From Anabaenopsis elenkinii CCIBt3563 (GTDB lineage: Bacteria; Cyanobacteriota; Cyanobacteriia; Cyanobacteriales; Nostocaceae): DNA of 64,000 bases. A program made the translations under genes and the position numbers. Shown piece by piece: positions 55,401 to 64,000 of this stretch (its first letter is position 1; every line of letters starts with the position of its first letter). Location: the NCBI RefSeq assembly GCF_015245355.1, contig NZ_CP063311.1, positions 889,313 to 953,312 on the forward strand. The letters run 5' to 3'. Under the pieces are notes generated by a model. That model saw only the letters and a list, made by a program, of their open reading frames with translations, made no database searches and had not been told where the DNA came from.

Positions 55401-55478
55401 ATGAAACGCAAATCTAGGGGATTTATCCTGTGTGTTTCTCTTGATAGCTAGATTTTCTACAAAACGTGATATTAAGTA

Positions 55479-55544
55479 GGGTGTGTTATGGCTATGAAAG
55501 TATTTGAGGTTTTGATAGGCTAAAAATTAGCTGTAACGCACCAT
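55479..55544. repeat. Degenerate palindromic intergenic repeat
   Basis: GGGTGTGTTATGGCT near 55479 and AGCTGTAACGCACC near 55531 are imperfect reverse complements. The consensus GGTGCGTTACGGC...GCCGTAACGCACC is a common dispersed palindrome in filamentous cyanobacteria. This copy has decayed. It sits between the convergent TerB-like and cinA genes. Confidence 0.5.
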
Positions 55545-55564
55545 ATTTAAGGGTCAGTGATCAA

Positions 55565-56818
55565 TTAAATCTTAATTATTAATTTGCGCCGCAGCAAATC
55601 CAAAGCTGTATTAGCACTGACATGACGAATTAAAGCACGCCCCCGCATCGCCCCAAAGCGATACTCAAAACTGGTGACTTGGTCTTGAGGTCCTGCTAAA
55701 CCGATGTAAACTAAACCCACGGGCTTAGTATCAGTTCCTCCGGTGGGGCCAGCAATACCAGTAATACTTAATCCCCAGGTAGTTGACAGGCGGTTTTTCA
55801 CCCCCGTAGCCATTTGTTGAGCCACGGTAGCACTGACAGCGCCAAATTTATCTAAATCCTCTGGGTTAACTCCTAGTAACCGGACTTTCGCCGAATTATC
55901 ATAAGCAATTACCCCACCCCAAAAGTAATCAGAACTACCGGAACTATCCGTTAACATTTGTCCGAGTCCTCCACCTGTACAGGACTCTGCCACTGATATT
56001 GTCTGAGTATTAGCACTTAATAATCTACCTATAACAGCAGCTAAAGTATCATCATCAGCACCGTAATAATCCCAGCCAGCAATGTCTTTTAGCTGTTTCT
56101 CCACAGGGGAAATTAAAGCCTCTGCAACTTCTTTTGTGGGGGCTTTGGCGGAAATGCGTAATCTGACTTCGCCTTTACCGGCGTAAGGGGCCACGGTGGG
56201 GTTAGGTAAGTTAAAATACGGGGCAACTTTTTCTGCTAGTGCTGATTCACCAATACCCCAGAACTTTAAACTGCGGCTGTAAATAATTTCTTTTCCCCAA
56301 CCTTGATTTTTCAGAAAAGGTACTGCTGTTTCTGACCACATCTGATGCATTTCTGAGGGAACCCCAGGAAAGGTCAAAATAGTTACATTAGGGCGGGGTT
56401 GCCAAATAATCCCAGGCGCTGTACCACTAGGATTAGGTAAAATATCTGCACCTTGGGGAATTAATGCTTGTTTGCGGTTAGTGGGGGTCATGATCCGACC
56501 GCGTTGGGCGAATTTTTTAGTTATATCTGCGATGATTTCTGGACGTTCTATCAAAGGAACGCCAAAAAAATCGGCGATGGTTTCACAGGTGAGGTCGTCT
56601 GGTGTCGGACCTAAACCGCCGGTAAAAATCAGAATTTGCGCCCTTGATATGGCAATTTCTATGACTTGTTTTAGTCGTTCTGGGTTATCGCCGACTACTG
56701 TTTGATAGTAGTGGGGTATCCCTAGTTGGGCTAATTGTTGGGCTAGATATTGGGAGTTACTATTGAGGATGTCCCCTAAAAGTAGTTCTGTTCCAACACA
56801 AATAATTTCTGCACTCAT
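55565..56818 (-). CDS. cinA: CinA family protein (NMN amidohydrolase)
   Basis: Two-domain CinA of 417 residues. Residues 1-170 form the MoaB/MogA-like domain with CVGTELLLGDILNSNS and FTGGLGPTPDDLT (ADP-ribose pyrophosphatase in some homologues). Residues about 255-415 form the C-terminal NMN deamidase domain with VAESCTGGGLGQMLTDSSGSSDYFWGGVIAYDN and the SITGIAGPTGGTDTKPVGLVYIG motif. It recycles NMN in NAD metabolism. Its link with competence in other bacteria comes from genomic location; here it is alone. Confidence 0.95.
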   Translation of the reverse strand: MSAEIICVGTELLLGDILNSNSQYLAQQLAQLGIPHYYQTVVGDNPERLKQVIEIAISRAQILIFTGGLGPTPDDLTCETIADFFGVPLIERPEIIADITKKFAQRGRIMTPTNRKQALIPQGADILPNPSGTAPGIIWQPRPNVTILTFPGVPSEMHQMWSETAVPFLKNQGWGKEIIYSRSLKFWGIGESALAEKVAPYFNLPNPTVAPYAGKGEVRLRISAKAPTKEVAEALISPVEKQLKDIAGWDYYGADDDTLAAVIGRLLSANTQTISVAESCTGGGLGQMLTDSSGSSDYFWGGVIAYDNSAKVRLLGVNPEDLDKFGAVSATVAQQMATGVKNRLSTTWGLSITGIAGPTGGTDTKPVGLVYIGLAGPQDQVTSFEYRFGAMRGRALIRHVSANTALDLLRRKLIIKI

Positions 56819-57094
56819 GGAGGTTTTTTAGGTCAGTTTTAAGTTTTTATTCACGCACAAGCCCTGATCTGCTAAGTTTTGGATACCGTTTCTGTTAAGG
56901 GAAACAGGGGGTAGGGGGTAGAAAAGGAGAGAGTTTTGTACAGGTATTGCTAGAAATGTTTAGATATTTGGTTGACAGTAAACAACCCTATAAGACCTAT
57001 AAGAAGTGAGGGGAATTGCTCAACTCAAGCATAAATTCCCCACACCGTCACCCAGAAAAATCCTACCTTTGGGGCTTTATCCCTCCGCCTTTGA

Positions 57095-58378
57095 CTAAGC
57101 CATAGCTGGTACAGGAATTTGCAGATGTGGATACAAGGGGAAGCGATCGCACAATGCCGCTACTCGTTGGCGACAATCTTGTGTTACTGTTTCAGAACTG
57201 GGGGAAAGTAGCCTATCAGCGATAATATTTCCAATCTCTGTAAATTCTGCGATTCCCATCCCCCTTGTAGTCATAGCTGGGGAACCCAACCTTAAACCAC
57301 TAGTAACAAATGGTGACTGTGGGTCAAAGGGAACTGTATTTTTATTAGCGGTGATATTTACCTCGCTCACCAGTTGGTCAGCTTGTTTACCCGTGAGTCC
57401 AATATTTTGTAAATCTACTAACATCAAGTGGTTATCAGTCCCATTAGACACCAGCTTTAAACCACGGCTTTGCAGTTGACTAGCCAAAGCCCGGGCATTA
57501 TCAATTACTTGAGCCGAATACTGTTTAAAACCTGGCTGCAATGCTTCCCCAAAAGCCACTGCCTTACCGGCGATGACGTGTTCTAGGGGGCCGCCTTGGG
57601 TACCGGGAAATACTGACTTATCTAGCTTCTTGCCCAACTCAGCATCCCGGGTCAAAATCAAACCACCACGGGGACCGCGGAGAGTTTTATGGGTGGTGGT
57701 TGTCACCACATCACAGAAAGGAATCGGGTTTGGGTGCAGACCGGTAGCCACGAGACCGGCAATATGGGCAATATCTGCGAGCAAGTAAGCCCCTACTTCA
57801 TCAGCTATGCTGCGGAACTTTTCAAAGTCAATTACACGGGGGTAAGCTGAATATCCGCAGATTATTAGCTTGGGACGCTCTGTTAGGGCTTGCTCCCGGA
57901 TTTCTTCATAGTCTAGCTGTTCTGTTTTTTGGCTTACACCATAGTGGCAAACCTGGAACCACTTTCCGGATACATTTACTGGTGAACCGTGGGTAAGATG
58001 TCCCCCGTGGGATAAATCCATCCCCATTATTTTATCACCTGGTTGTAACAATGTCAGGAAGACGGCGAAATTTGCCTGAGCGCCGGAATGGGGTTGGACA
58101 TTAGCATGAGCTGCGCCAAATAGCTGTTTAGCACGGTCGATGGCTATTTGTTCGATTTGATCAACAAATTCACAACCGCCGTAATAACGTTTACCTGGTA
58201 ATCCTTCGGCATATTTATTAGTTAATACTGAACCCTGGGCTGCTAGTACAGCAGCTGAGGTAAAGTTTTCACTGGCAATTAACTCTAGGTGGTCTCGTTG
58301 ACGCTGTAGTTCTTGGTTAATTAAATCGGCGATGGTGGAATCGGAATTAGCTAAAATTTCGGAATTGGTTCTAGTCAC
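57095..58378 (-). CDS. glyA: Serine hydroxymethyltransferase
   Basis: PLP enzyme that converts serine and tetrahydrofolate to glycine and 5,10-methylene-THF; in cyanobacteria it is also part of photorespiratory recycling. The 427-residue protein has [24 protein letters not shown], the substrate loop [22 protein letters not shown], and the PLP lysine in [15 protein letters not shown] near residue 235. Length is normal. A 276-base gap separates it from cinA, downstream on the same strand. Confidence 0.97.
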   Translation of the reverse strand: MTRTNSEILANSDSTIADLINQELQRQRDHLELIASENFTSAAVLAAQGSVLTNKYAEGLPGKRYYGGCEFVDQIEQIAIDRAKQLFGAAHANVQPHSGAQANFAVFLTLLQPGDKIMGMDLSHGGHLTHGSPVNVSGKWFQVCHYGVSQKTEQLDYEEIREQALTERPKLIICGYSAYPRVIDFEKFRSIADEVGAYLLADIAHIAGLVATGLHPNPIPFCDVVTTTTHKTLRGPRGGLILTRDAELGKKLDKSVFPGTQGGPLEHVIAGKAVAFGEALQPGFKQYSAQVIDNARALASQLQSRGLKLVSNGTDNHLMLVDLQNIGLTGKQADQLVSEVNITANKNTVPFDPQSPFVTSGLRLGSPAMTTRGMGIAEFTEIGNIIADRLLSPSSETVTQDCRQRVAALCDRFPLYPHLQIPVPAMA

Positions 58379-58619
58379 TTAAAATTATCCTTGGTAGAAA
58401 TTTGCCCAATAGTCTATTTCTAGTTCCCTGGTACACTAGAGAACCTATTTTTACACTTTCATGGGGAAAGGGATACTTTACGTTTCCTTACATACTGTGT
58501 TTTTTTCAGTCATTATACCTACAATAAATTAAAGTTCACTGTGTTTCTAGGGCGATCGCCTGGTGACAGGTGAGCCATTGTGACGATTTTGGGATTCGGA
58601 TGCGATGTTAGTCATTTTA

Positions 58620-58802
58620 ATGGATAATCAAATCCTTGCTCCTGGGCAAGTTTGCCAATCTTGTTTACTGGCTGATGATAGCGGTCAACCCCGTTGGTAT
58701 GGTGGTCAACTGCGATGTGGTCAAGCTATTCACAACCTGACAGCACAGCAGGCGCAGCAGTATGAATGTATGATGGGTTTCCGAATTGCCGAGATCAAAT
58801 AA
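58620..58802 (+). CDS. Small four-cysteine protein of unknown function
   Basis: 60-residue protein from the ATG at 58620 (or 65 from the ATG at 58605). It has a CQSC pair near residue 13-16, a later LRCGQ and a YECMMGF, so four cysteines are spaced in a way that could bind zinc or an Fe-S centre. It ends FRIAEIK. I do not recognise a named family. The frame is free-standing, 241 bases from the glyA start and 84 bases before the Tic20 gene on the same strand. Confidence 0.6.
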   Translation: MDNQILAPGQVCQSCLLADDSGQPRWYGGQLRCGQAIHNLTAQQAQQYECMMGFRIAEIK

Positions 58803-58886
58803 TCATCAGATTTTGTCGCCAGACCACATAACTGCGCTATCCTAGGCTCAAGTAACTATTGAAATTTAGCCATAGGAGAACCCACA

Positions 58887-59363
58887 ATGACTTGGCGCGG
58901 GTCTACAACGGTTCCTGACCGGATTTTTGCTTGTTTACCTTATTTACTCCCCCTGGTTGAAAGTCTCAGCTTTGCTGGCTTTTTGTTTAGACAGTTTCCC
59001 GTACTACAACTTCTGCTGATCCCTTTGAGTCCCATAGTAGCAATTTATCGCAGTATTCCCTTTGCTAGTCTGATTATTTTCTTGGCTTTGTTTGCCCTAG
59101 TAATCAGAAACGAAAAAATAAATCACTTCATTCGTTTTAATGCTATGCAAGCAATTCTTTTAAGCATTGTGTTGTTTTTGTGTTCCATCCTACTGCAAGT
59201 TGTGAGTTCGGTTCCTGGTGCTGGCTTTGCCACACAAACCCTGGCCAACACCATCTTTATCGGCATACTAGCAGCATTTGTATATTCTGTAGCCCAATCC
59301 TTGTTGGGGCGTTACGCAGAAATTCCCGCCATTTCCGATGCAGTGCATATGCAAGTCCGCTAA
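58887..59363 (+). CDS. Tic20 family protein
   Basis: 158-residue membrane protein of the Tic20 family, which in plastids is part of the inner envelope import channel; the role in cyanobacteria is unknown. Seen: DRIFACLPYLLPLVESLSF start, four membrane helices (about 13-32, 42-60, 70-85, 95-120), and the family motif NHFIRFNAMQAILLSI. It is convergent with the FAH-family gene; the two stop codons are three bases apart. Confidence 0.9.
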   Translation: MTWRGSTTVPDRIFACLPYLLPLVESLSFAGFLFRQFPVLQLLLIPLSPIVAIYRSIPFASLIIFLALFALVIRNEKINHFIRFNAMQAILLSIVLFLCSILLQVVSSVPGAGFATQTLANTIFIGILAAFVYSVAQSLLGRYAEIPAISDAVHMQVR

Positions 59364-59366
59364 GGG

Positions 59367-60140
59367 TTAACGCTTGGTAACTGTGTTTTCTAGACGACCA
59401 ATGCCTTCAATTTCTACCCGAATGCGATCGCCGATATGTAATTGTCCGACACCGGATGGCGTACCGGTGAGCACCACATCCCCTGGTAGTAGTGTCATCA
59501 CCTGACTAATGTAGGAAACCAAGACATCAGGGGGAAACACCATCTCATCAATACAAGCAGATTGTACAGGGGTGCGATCGTCATTCAAAAAAGTCTGTAA
59601 CCTCGCACCGGGATTGACTTCGCGCACAATCCAAGGGCCTAGGGGACAAAAAGTATCAAAACCTTTGGCGCGAGTCCATTGTCCATCCCGTTGTTGTAAG
59701 TCCCTAGCGGTGACATCGTTAGCGATAGTATAGCCCCAAATTTTAGTTTGGGCTTCTTCTGGAGTGCAGTTACAGGTGAGAAGGCCAATCACTACCGCTA
59801 ACTCACCCTCGTAGTCTACCCGCTCAGACTGGGGAGGATACTTAATCTGTGTTTCCGTAGCAGTCATAGAAGTTGACGGCTTGAGAAATATTAATGGTTC
59901 TTTGGGGACTATAGATCCCATTTCTTGAGCATGGTCACGATAATTCTTACCTACCGCCACTACTTTTGAGGGCGCACAGGGGCTGAGAATTTGGTAATTT
60001 TCCGGTTCTAGAATTAAATCTGTGGGCTGTCCTTCCAACCAGGGTGGAGCATCTAGCACCTGCACACTCAGGGATAGTTGTAGCAATCCATAGTAAATCT
60101 TCCCTTCTAGATTTTGAACTCGCACGTAGCGCTGCGCCAT
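59367..60140 (-). CDS. Fumarylacetoacetate hydrolase family protein
   Basis: 257-residue protein with the FAH fold. Seen: VGKNYRDHAQEMG near residue 63, the metal-binding EGE of DYEGELAVVIG, NDVTARDLQQRDGQW, KGFDTFCPLGPWIV, and the C-terminal LTGTPSGVG. This group acts on 2-oxo or 1,3-diketo acids such as acylpyruvates or oxaloacetate; the substrate here is not determined. A metal (Mg or Mn) is expected at the Glu/Asp triad. It diverges from rpsF across 227 bases. Confidence 0.92.
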   Translation of the reverse strand: MAQRYVRVQNLEGKIYYGLLQLSLSVQVLDAPPWLEGQPTDLILEPENYQILSPCAPSKVVAVGKNYRDHAQEMGSIVPKEPLIFLKPSTSMTATETQIKYPPQSERVDYEGELAVVIGLLTCNCTPEEAQTKIWGYTIANDVTARDLQQRDGQWTRAKGFDTFCPLGPWIVREVNPGARLQTFLNDDRTPVQSACIDEMVFPPDVLVSYISQVMTLLPGDVVLTGTPSGVGQLHIGDRIRVEIEGIGRLENTVTKR

Positions 60141-60196
60141 AACCTTGATGAATATCCTTTTGTTTGCAATTACAAGCTGCTTTGGATTTTAGAGCC

Positions 60197-60217
60197 AATC
60201 TAAAATCTAAAATCTAA
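60197..60217. repeat. Heptamer tandem repeat (AATCTAA)
   Basis: Three exact copies of AATCTAA lie in the gap between the divergent FAH-family and rpsF genes. This is the short tandemly repeated element type of heterocystous cyanobacteria. Confidence 0.8.
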
Positions 60218-60367
60218 CAATTGGCGCATTTGGCTAATAATTTTGATAAAAAACTGATAAAATTATAATTCCTTGTTGCTTAGATGTTGATAATTATCAG
60301 TATCATAATTGATATATATGTATAAAATCACATCAGCAGCCCTTTGTCCATAAGGTGACTAAAAATC

Positions 60368-60703
60368 ATGTCTATAGTTTACGAAACCATCTATATTCTC
60401 CGTCCAGACCTAGGAGATGAACAGGTAGAGCAAGCAATTGCTAAATACCAAAACTTGTTGACCGAACAAGGTGCTGAAAACATCGAAATTCAAAACCGTG
60501 GTAAACGTCGCCTAGCTTATGAAATTAAAAAGCATCGGGATGGCATCTATGTTCAAATGAACTACACAGGCCCTGGAAATGCCATCGCTGTTATGGAACG
60601 TGCTATGCGTTTGAGTGAAGAAGTAATTCGTTACTTGACCATTAAGCAGGAACTACCAAAAGAAACAGCACCAGCAGAAGACACAGAGGCGGTTGCTGTC
60701 TAA
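60368..60703 (+). CDS. rpsF: 30S ribosomal protein S6
   Basis: 111-residue S6 protein of the small ribosomal subunit, binding S18 and the central domain of 16S rRNA. Seen: the [19 protein letters not shown] start, [26 protein letters not shown], and the late [12 protein letters not shown] short acidic alanine-rich tail is normal. Here rpsF stands alone, without ssb or rpsR beside it. Confidence 0.96.
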   Translation: MSIVYETIYILRPDLGDEQVEQAIAKYQNLLTEQGAENIEIQNRGKRRLAYEIKKHRDGIYVQMNYTGPGNAIAVMERAMRLSEEVIRYLTIKQELPKETAPAEDTEAVAV

Positions 60704-60750
60704 GAAGATGTCTGATTCACCTGCTTAAAGATGCTACCCTGAAAACGACA

Positions 60751-60779
60751 ATAATATCCGAATTAAATTCGGATATTGT
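60751..60779. terminator. Hairpin after rpsF
   Basis: AATATCCGAAT (60753-60763) and ATTCGGATATT (60767-60777) form a perfect 11-bp stem with a 3-base loop, with two further possible pairs outside. It lies 50 bases after the rpsF stop and 66 bases before the stop of the convergent STAS gene. Bidirectional termination is likely, although no long T-run follows. Confidence 0.6.
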
Positions 60780-60844
60780 CAACTGTACACTTGACTTGAC
60801 TTGACTAACTGTCAGAAACCCCAGCCCTAAAGGGCAGTGAGTAA

Positions 60845-61192
60845 TCAAGCCACAATTAGATTTTCATCATTAGTGTGAGTGAAAATATCCTCATAAGTAT
60901 CGAAAATTTCAAACACTGAGTCAAGCTGGGTTAGCTCCAAAATTAATCTCACCGGAGCTTGGACATTGCACAACACTAGACGACAATTATGTTCACGCGC
61001 AGAATTTAGTCCATTGATGAGGGGGACTAGTCCTGAACTGTCCATGAAATCTACTTCTGACATATCAAGAACCCAGAGTTGATGCTGCCGGGGTACTACT
61101 TCCAGCACCTGTTTGCTAAAAGCCGTTCCACCTTGCAAGTCTATACTACTTTGGGGCTTAAATACAACTACCTGATCTTGTGAGATAATCAT
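60845..61192 (-). CDS. STAS domain anti-sigma factor antagonist-like protein
   Basis: 115-residue single STAS domain related to SpoIIAA/RsbV. The conserved phospho-acceptor serine lies in VDFMDSSGLVPLI near residues 47-59, and LDMSEVDF and RLVLCNVQAPVRLILELTQL are also typical. Such proteins switch partners according to phosphorylation by a cognate kinase. No anti-sigma kinase or PP2C gene is beside it, so the partner is elsewhere. The C-terminal 15 residues are an acidic tail. Confidence 0.88.
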   Translation of the reverse strand: MIISQDQVVVFKPQSSIDLQGGTAFSKQVLEVVPRQHQLWVLDMSEVDFMDSSGLVPLINGLNSAREHNCRLVLCNVQAPVRLILELTQLDSVFEIFDTYEDIFTHTNDENLIVA

Positions 61193-61654
61193 GAATTTAA
61201 CAAATTAGTTGGAACAAGTGACAGAACAGAAATTTACCATCAATACTGATTAGATTTTAACGACAAAACCACTGTTTTATCTTTAAAATTAGGCACTTAC
61301 TGTAGTGTTGATGATTAATATCAGTTACTTCAGTATTTATGCCGTATAATTTATTATTAATTCTATAACTATACGCATGATCCTTTGTTAATTTCAGTAT
61401 CAATGGTATCTTTTTCCATATGTTTATATCTTACCATACCATTGATAAATATTTAATAAAAAATCCTCAATAGGATTGCATAAAATACATATTTATGGTA
61501 TCCAATTGACCTAACACTGCCAACAGACAGCGGAAATTTCTTGAACGGGCGGGAATCTAGAAATTGCAATTATGGCAGCAGCTTGATTGACACCCCAGCC
61601 ATAGAAGCGCCAAGATATATGAAAGGTAAAAAATTGTAAAGGCGGCGGTGCGGG
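61193..61654. other. Intergenic region between the STAS and DedA genes
   Basis: 462 bases of AT-rich DNA between divergent genes. It contains the perfect inverted repeat at 61398-61447 and a related copy GGTAT near 61498. From about 61540 to the DedA start the sequence is richer in GC and has no open frame. Promoters for both genes should be here; none could be fixed. Confidence 0.5.
61398..61447. repeat. Perfect 12-bp inverted repeat in the STAS-DedA gap
   Basis: TATCAATGGTAT (61398-61409) and ATACCATTGATA (61436-61447) are exact reverse complements with a 26-base spacer. A related half, ATTTATGGTATCC, follows near 61492. A regulatory site or a folded leader is possible. Confidence 0.5.
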
Positions 61655-62284
61655 ATGTCTCTTGAACTGATTTCACTAGAAAACATCCAGGAATTTGCTC
61701 ACCAGTATGGTTACTGGGCAATTTTTTGGGGAATTTTGCTAGAAAATTTGGGCATTCCTCTTCCTGGTGAAACCGTAACCCTGGTGGGCGGATTTCTAGC
61801 TGGTAGTGAAGAACTAAACTATTGGTTAGTTCTGAGTGATGCTGTTACAGGTGCAGTCATTGGCGGTGCTTGCGGGTATTGGATTGGTAAATTAGGTGGC
61901 TGGCCGTTTCTAGTAAAAATAGGTAAACTTTTTCGGATTTCCGATGAACGTTTATTGAATATAAAAGATCAATTTAGTCAAAATGCTACTAAAGCTGTAT
62001 TTTTTGGGCGTTTTTTCGCACTTTTGCGAATTTTTGCCGCACCATTGGCGGGTATAGCCGAAATGCCTTTCGGAAAATTCTTTTTGTATAACTTAGCAGG
62101 AGCCACCGCCTGGGCTAGTGTCATGGTAACCTTGGCTTTCTTTGCAGGTAGAGTTGTCTCCCTAGAACAACTAGTTGCTTGGGTGAGTCAATTTGCGATC
62201 GCAGCCTTATTAATCCTTGTTACCTTGATTGTCATACCCATCTGGATAGAATCCCGCCAGGTCAAAGGTGCGGCCGGTGAGTGA
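61655..62284 (+). CDS. DedA family membrane protein
   Basis: 209-residue member of the DedA/SNARE-associated (VTT) family, implicated in phospholipid scrambling and envelope homeostasis. Seen: YGYWAIFWGILLENLGIPLPGETVTLVGGFLAG near the start, GACGYWIGKLGGWPFL, the family motif FFGRFFALLRIFAAPLAGIAEMPFGKF with its two Arg residues, and NLAGATAWASVMVTLAFFAGR. Four to five membrane helices are predicted. It is convergent with argG, 34 bases apart. Confidence 0.92.
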   Translation: MSLELISLENIQEFAHQYGYWAIFWGILLENLGIPLPGETVTLVGGFLAGSEELNYWLVLSDAVTGAVIGGACGYWIGKLGGWPFLVKIGKLFRISDERLLNIKDQFSQNATKAVFFGRFFALLRIFAAPLAGIAEMPFGKFFLYNLAGATAWASVMVTLAFFAGRVVSLEQLVAWVSQFAIAALLILVTLIVIPIWIESRQVKGAAGE

Positions 62285-62318
62285 GTAGGTAAAAAGGGGA
62301 CTACAGTCCCCATACTCC

Positions 62319-63515
62319 CTAAGATTGAGAAGCCCAAATGCGAGTGGGTAAGCCCCAAACGTAAATAAACCCTTCAGCTGCTTTGTGGTCGAACTGGTCT
62401 TCAGAACCATAGGTCGCTAAATCTGGGCTATAGAGTGAATTGTCACTCCAACGCCCGACAATGGTGGCGCTACCTTTAAACAGTTTGACTCGCACAGTTC
62501 CCATAACTCGTTCTTGTGTCTTGTGAATAAAAGCATCTAGTGCGCCTTTGAGGGGGCTGTACCACAGACCGTTATAAACAATTTGGGTGTAAGTCTCTTC
62601 AATACCTCGCTTGTACTGGGTAACATCTGCTGTCAGAGTCAGACTTTCTAAATCCCGGTGTGCTTGGATCAACACTAGCATCGCCGGTGATTCGTAGATT
62701 TCCCGGGACTTAATCCCCACTAAGCGGTTTTCAATCATATCTATCCGGCCAATACCGTGATTTCCTACTACCTGATTGAGTTGTTGAATTAACTCCACTG
62801 GGTTTTTAGGTGTACCGTTGAGGCTGGTGGGAATACCCCTTGTAAAACCAATTTCAATATACTCCGGTTCGTTAGGCGTGTCAGCGATCGCCTTAGTCAT
62901 TTCATAAATTTCAGCTGGTGGTTCCGCCGCTGGATCTTCAAGCACCCCAGCCTCAATACTACGACCAAGTAAATTTTTATCAATACTGTACGGAGAAGAC
63001 TTTTTCACCGGCGAAGGGATACCAAATTGCTCACCATAAGCAATAGTTTGCTCACGACTCATCCCCCATTCTCTAGCTGGTGCGAGGATCTTCAATTTCG
63101 GGTCAAGTGCAGCACAAGACACATCAAAGCGAACTTGATCATTACCCTTACCGGTGCAACCATGAGCAATAGCATCAGCACCATACTGATGAGCAGTTTC
63201 CACTAATATTTTGGCAATTAACGGACGAGCCAGAGCAGTCCCCAAAGGATAGCGATTTTCGTAGAGAGCGTTGGCTTGAATCGCTGCAAAAGCATAATCT
63301 TTAACAAAACTCTCCTTCACATCAGCCACTAAAGACTCACTAGCACCGGATTTGAGCGCTTTTTCTCGGATTGGCTCTAATTCATCTCCCTGACCTAAAT
63401 CTGCAGCGAGGGTAATCACCTCCTCCACACCCCACTCATTTTTCAGGTAGGGAATACAAACAGAGGTATCTACCCCCCCAGAATATGCCAAAATAACCTT
63501 TTTAGCGCGACCCAT
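62319..63515 (-). CDS. argG: Argininosuccinate synthase
   Basis: ArgG joins citrulline and aspartate using ATP, the penultimate step of arginine synthesis; in nitrogen-fixing cyanobacteria arginine also feeds cyanophycin. The 398-residue protein has the PP-loop [15 protein letters not shown] near residue 10-24, [13 protein letters not shown], and [17 protein letters not shown]. Length matches the family. A 57-base gap separates it from the upstream outer-membrane protein gene on the same strand. Confidence 0.97.
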   Translation of the reverse strand: MGRAKKVILAYSGGVDTSVCIPYLKNEWGVEEVITLAADLGQGDELEPIREKALKSGASESLVADVKESFVKDYAFAAIQANALYENRYPLGTALARPLIAKILVETAHQYGADAIAHGCTGKGNDQVRFDVSCAALDPKLKILAPAREWGMSREQTIAYGEQFGIPSPVKKSSPYSIDKNLLGRSIEAGVLEDPAAEPPAEIYEMTKAIADTPNEPEYIEIGFTRGIPTSLNGTPKNPVELIQQLNQVVGNHGIGRIDMIENRLVGIKSREIYESPAMLVLIQAHRDLESLTLTADVTQYKRGIEETYTQIVYNGLWYSPLKGALDAFIHKTQERVMGTVRVKLFKGSATIVGRWSDNSLYSPDLATYGSEDQFDHKAAEGFIYVWGLPTRIWASQS

Positions 63516-63572
63516 TGGTTTCTCCAGTTAGAAAAACAAAGAATGAGTCATCATTATAAGGTATGTAGCCTG

Positions 63573-64000
63573 TTAAAAATTACCTCTGAGAAACACAGTA
63601 AATACATTCTCGTTAATTTTCAATTCCTGACTATTCTGATCTGTGCCAAAGTCGTACTCATTATTACTCCAGGATAGGTTAAATGTGGGACTACTCTGAT
63701 TGTTACCCATTCTCCATCGAGCCGCAGCACCATAAACCGAACGAGCCACATTTTCATTTATAGGATTATAATAGGCGGAAAATGACAAATTGGGGCTAAA
63801 TTGAATACCTGCACTTGTCACCAGAGTATTTTTAATTGCATCCGGTAAAACATCCCCAAAATAGTTAGTTAAACCGAACCAAACATTACCTAAATTAGCC
63901 CTAGCTCTCACGTTAATGGAATTTACAAAGTCATTGGGTCGAGCTTCTCTGTCAAAAGCATAATTAACCCCCGTGGAGATGACTAAATTACTATTCCGAT
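63573..64000 (-). CDS. Outer-membrane beta-barrel protein, C-terminal part
   Basis: The reading frame is open from the right edge to the stop at 63573, giving 141 residues; the N-terminus lies outside. Alternating hydrophobic and polar strands (LVISTGVNYAFDR, VRARANLGNVWFGLTNY, SAGIQFSPNLSFSAYYN, VYGAAARWRMG, PTFNLSWSNNEYDFG, VFTVFLRGNF) and a terminal Phe are the marks of a Gram-negative outer-membrane barrel with a BAM signal. I do not recognise the subfamily; neither an iron-uptake porin nor another transporter can be claimed from this piece. Confidence 0.7.
   Translation of the reverse strand, partial: RNSNLVISTGVNYAFDREARPNDFVNSINVRARANLGNVWFGLTNYFGDVLPDAIKNTLVTSAGIQFSPNLSFSAYYNPINENVARSVYGAAARWRMGNNQSSPTFNLSWSNNEYDFGTDQNSQELKINENVFTVFLRGNF

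Noticed and set aside
58460..58531. 23-codon hydrophobic open frame between glyA and the four-cysteine gene
   Set aside because: Could be a tiny membrane peptide, but matches no known small photosystem or cytochrome subunit and has no ribosome site.
1..64000. rRNA, tRNA, insertion sequences, replication origin
   Set aside because: Intergenic regions were read for T-loop and anticodon patterns, transposase motifs and DnaA-box clusters; none was convincing.

Overview
The window is chromosomal DNA from a cyanobacterium, most likely a filamentous member of the Nostocales. Oxygenic-phototroph genes are present: cp12, thf1/psb29, a CpcT/CpeT-type bilin lyase, a Tic20 homologue and oxygen-dependent hemF. 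The HIP1 octamer GCGATCGC is frequent. Short heptamer tandem repeats occur between genes, and there is a large caspase-STAND-WD40 protein typical of complex cyanobacteria. I saw no rRNA, tRNA, CRISPR array or transposase.

Layout. 1-9.9 kb is mostly housekeeping: a histone-deacetylase-like enzyme cut by the left edge, an MscS channel, RodA, the Fe-S/ParA-type ATPase Mrp, an SRPBCC protein, HemF, a bilin lyase divergent from Thf1, a small membrane protein and an ExbB-ExbD pair. 10-18 kb holds DUF1232, a very large GH15/phosphorylase-kinase-like protein, YgfZ, TrmB, a metallophosphoesterase and a FIST sensor protein. 18.5-23 kb holds CP12, DUF3177, a small DUF7734-like protein, CbiD and GuaA. 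23-32.7 kb holds a DUF6544-like protein, a two-gene ABC-2 exporter, an ABC1/UbiB kinase and an envelope group: mannose-1-phosphate guanylyltransferase divergent from LytR-CpsA-Psr, a pentapeptide protein and the lipid II flippase MurJ.

32.7-50.3 kb is the accessory part. On the minus strand lie a 1086-residue adenine methyltransferase with a type ISP specificity domain, a Uma2 nuclease-fold protein, and a 1416-residue protein joining a PLD-type nuclease, an IPT/TIG-like domain and a SNF2 helicase. Tat-type MsrB, a 1711-residue caspase-STAND-TM-14xWD40 protein and an SbmA/BacA-type ABC transporter follow. A 646-base gap contains a strong plus-strand terminator with no gene in front of it. An Rpn-type nuclease gene sits between two decayed copies of itself. 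I read the methyltransferase and PLD-helicase genes as a split type ISP-like restriction system next to a suicide-type sensor gene.

50.3-64 kb returns to housekeeping: an ABM-like protein, PEP synthase, two uncharacterised plus-strand genes (one TerB-like), CinA, GlyA, a small four-cysteine protein, Tic20, an FAH-family hydrolase, ribosomal protein S6, a STAS protein, DedA, ArgG and the C-terminus of an outer-membrane beta-barrel protein cut by the right edge.

Starts were moved inward from the longest open frame where an ATG and family alignment favoured it; this is stated in each entry. All family names come from recognising sequence motifs, not from a search.
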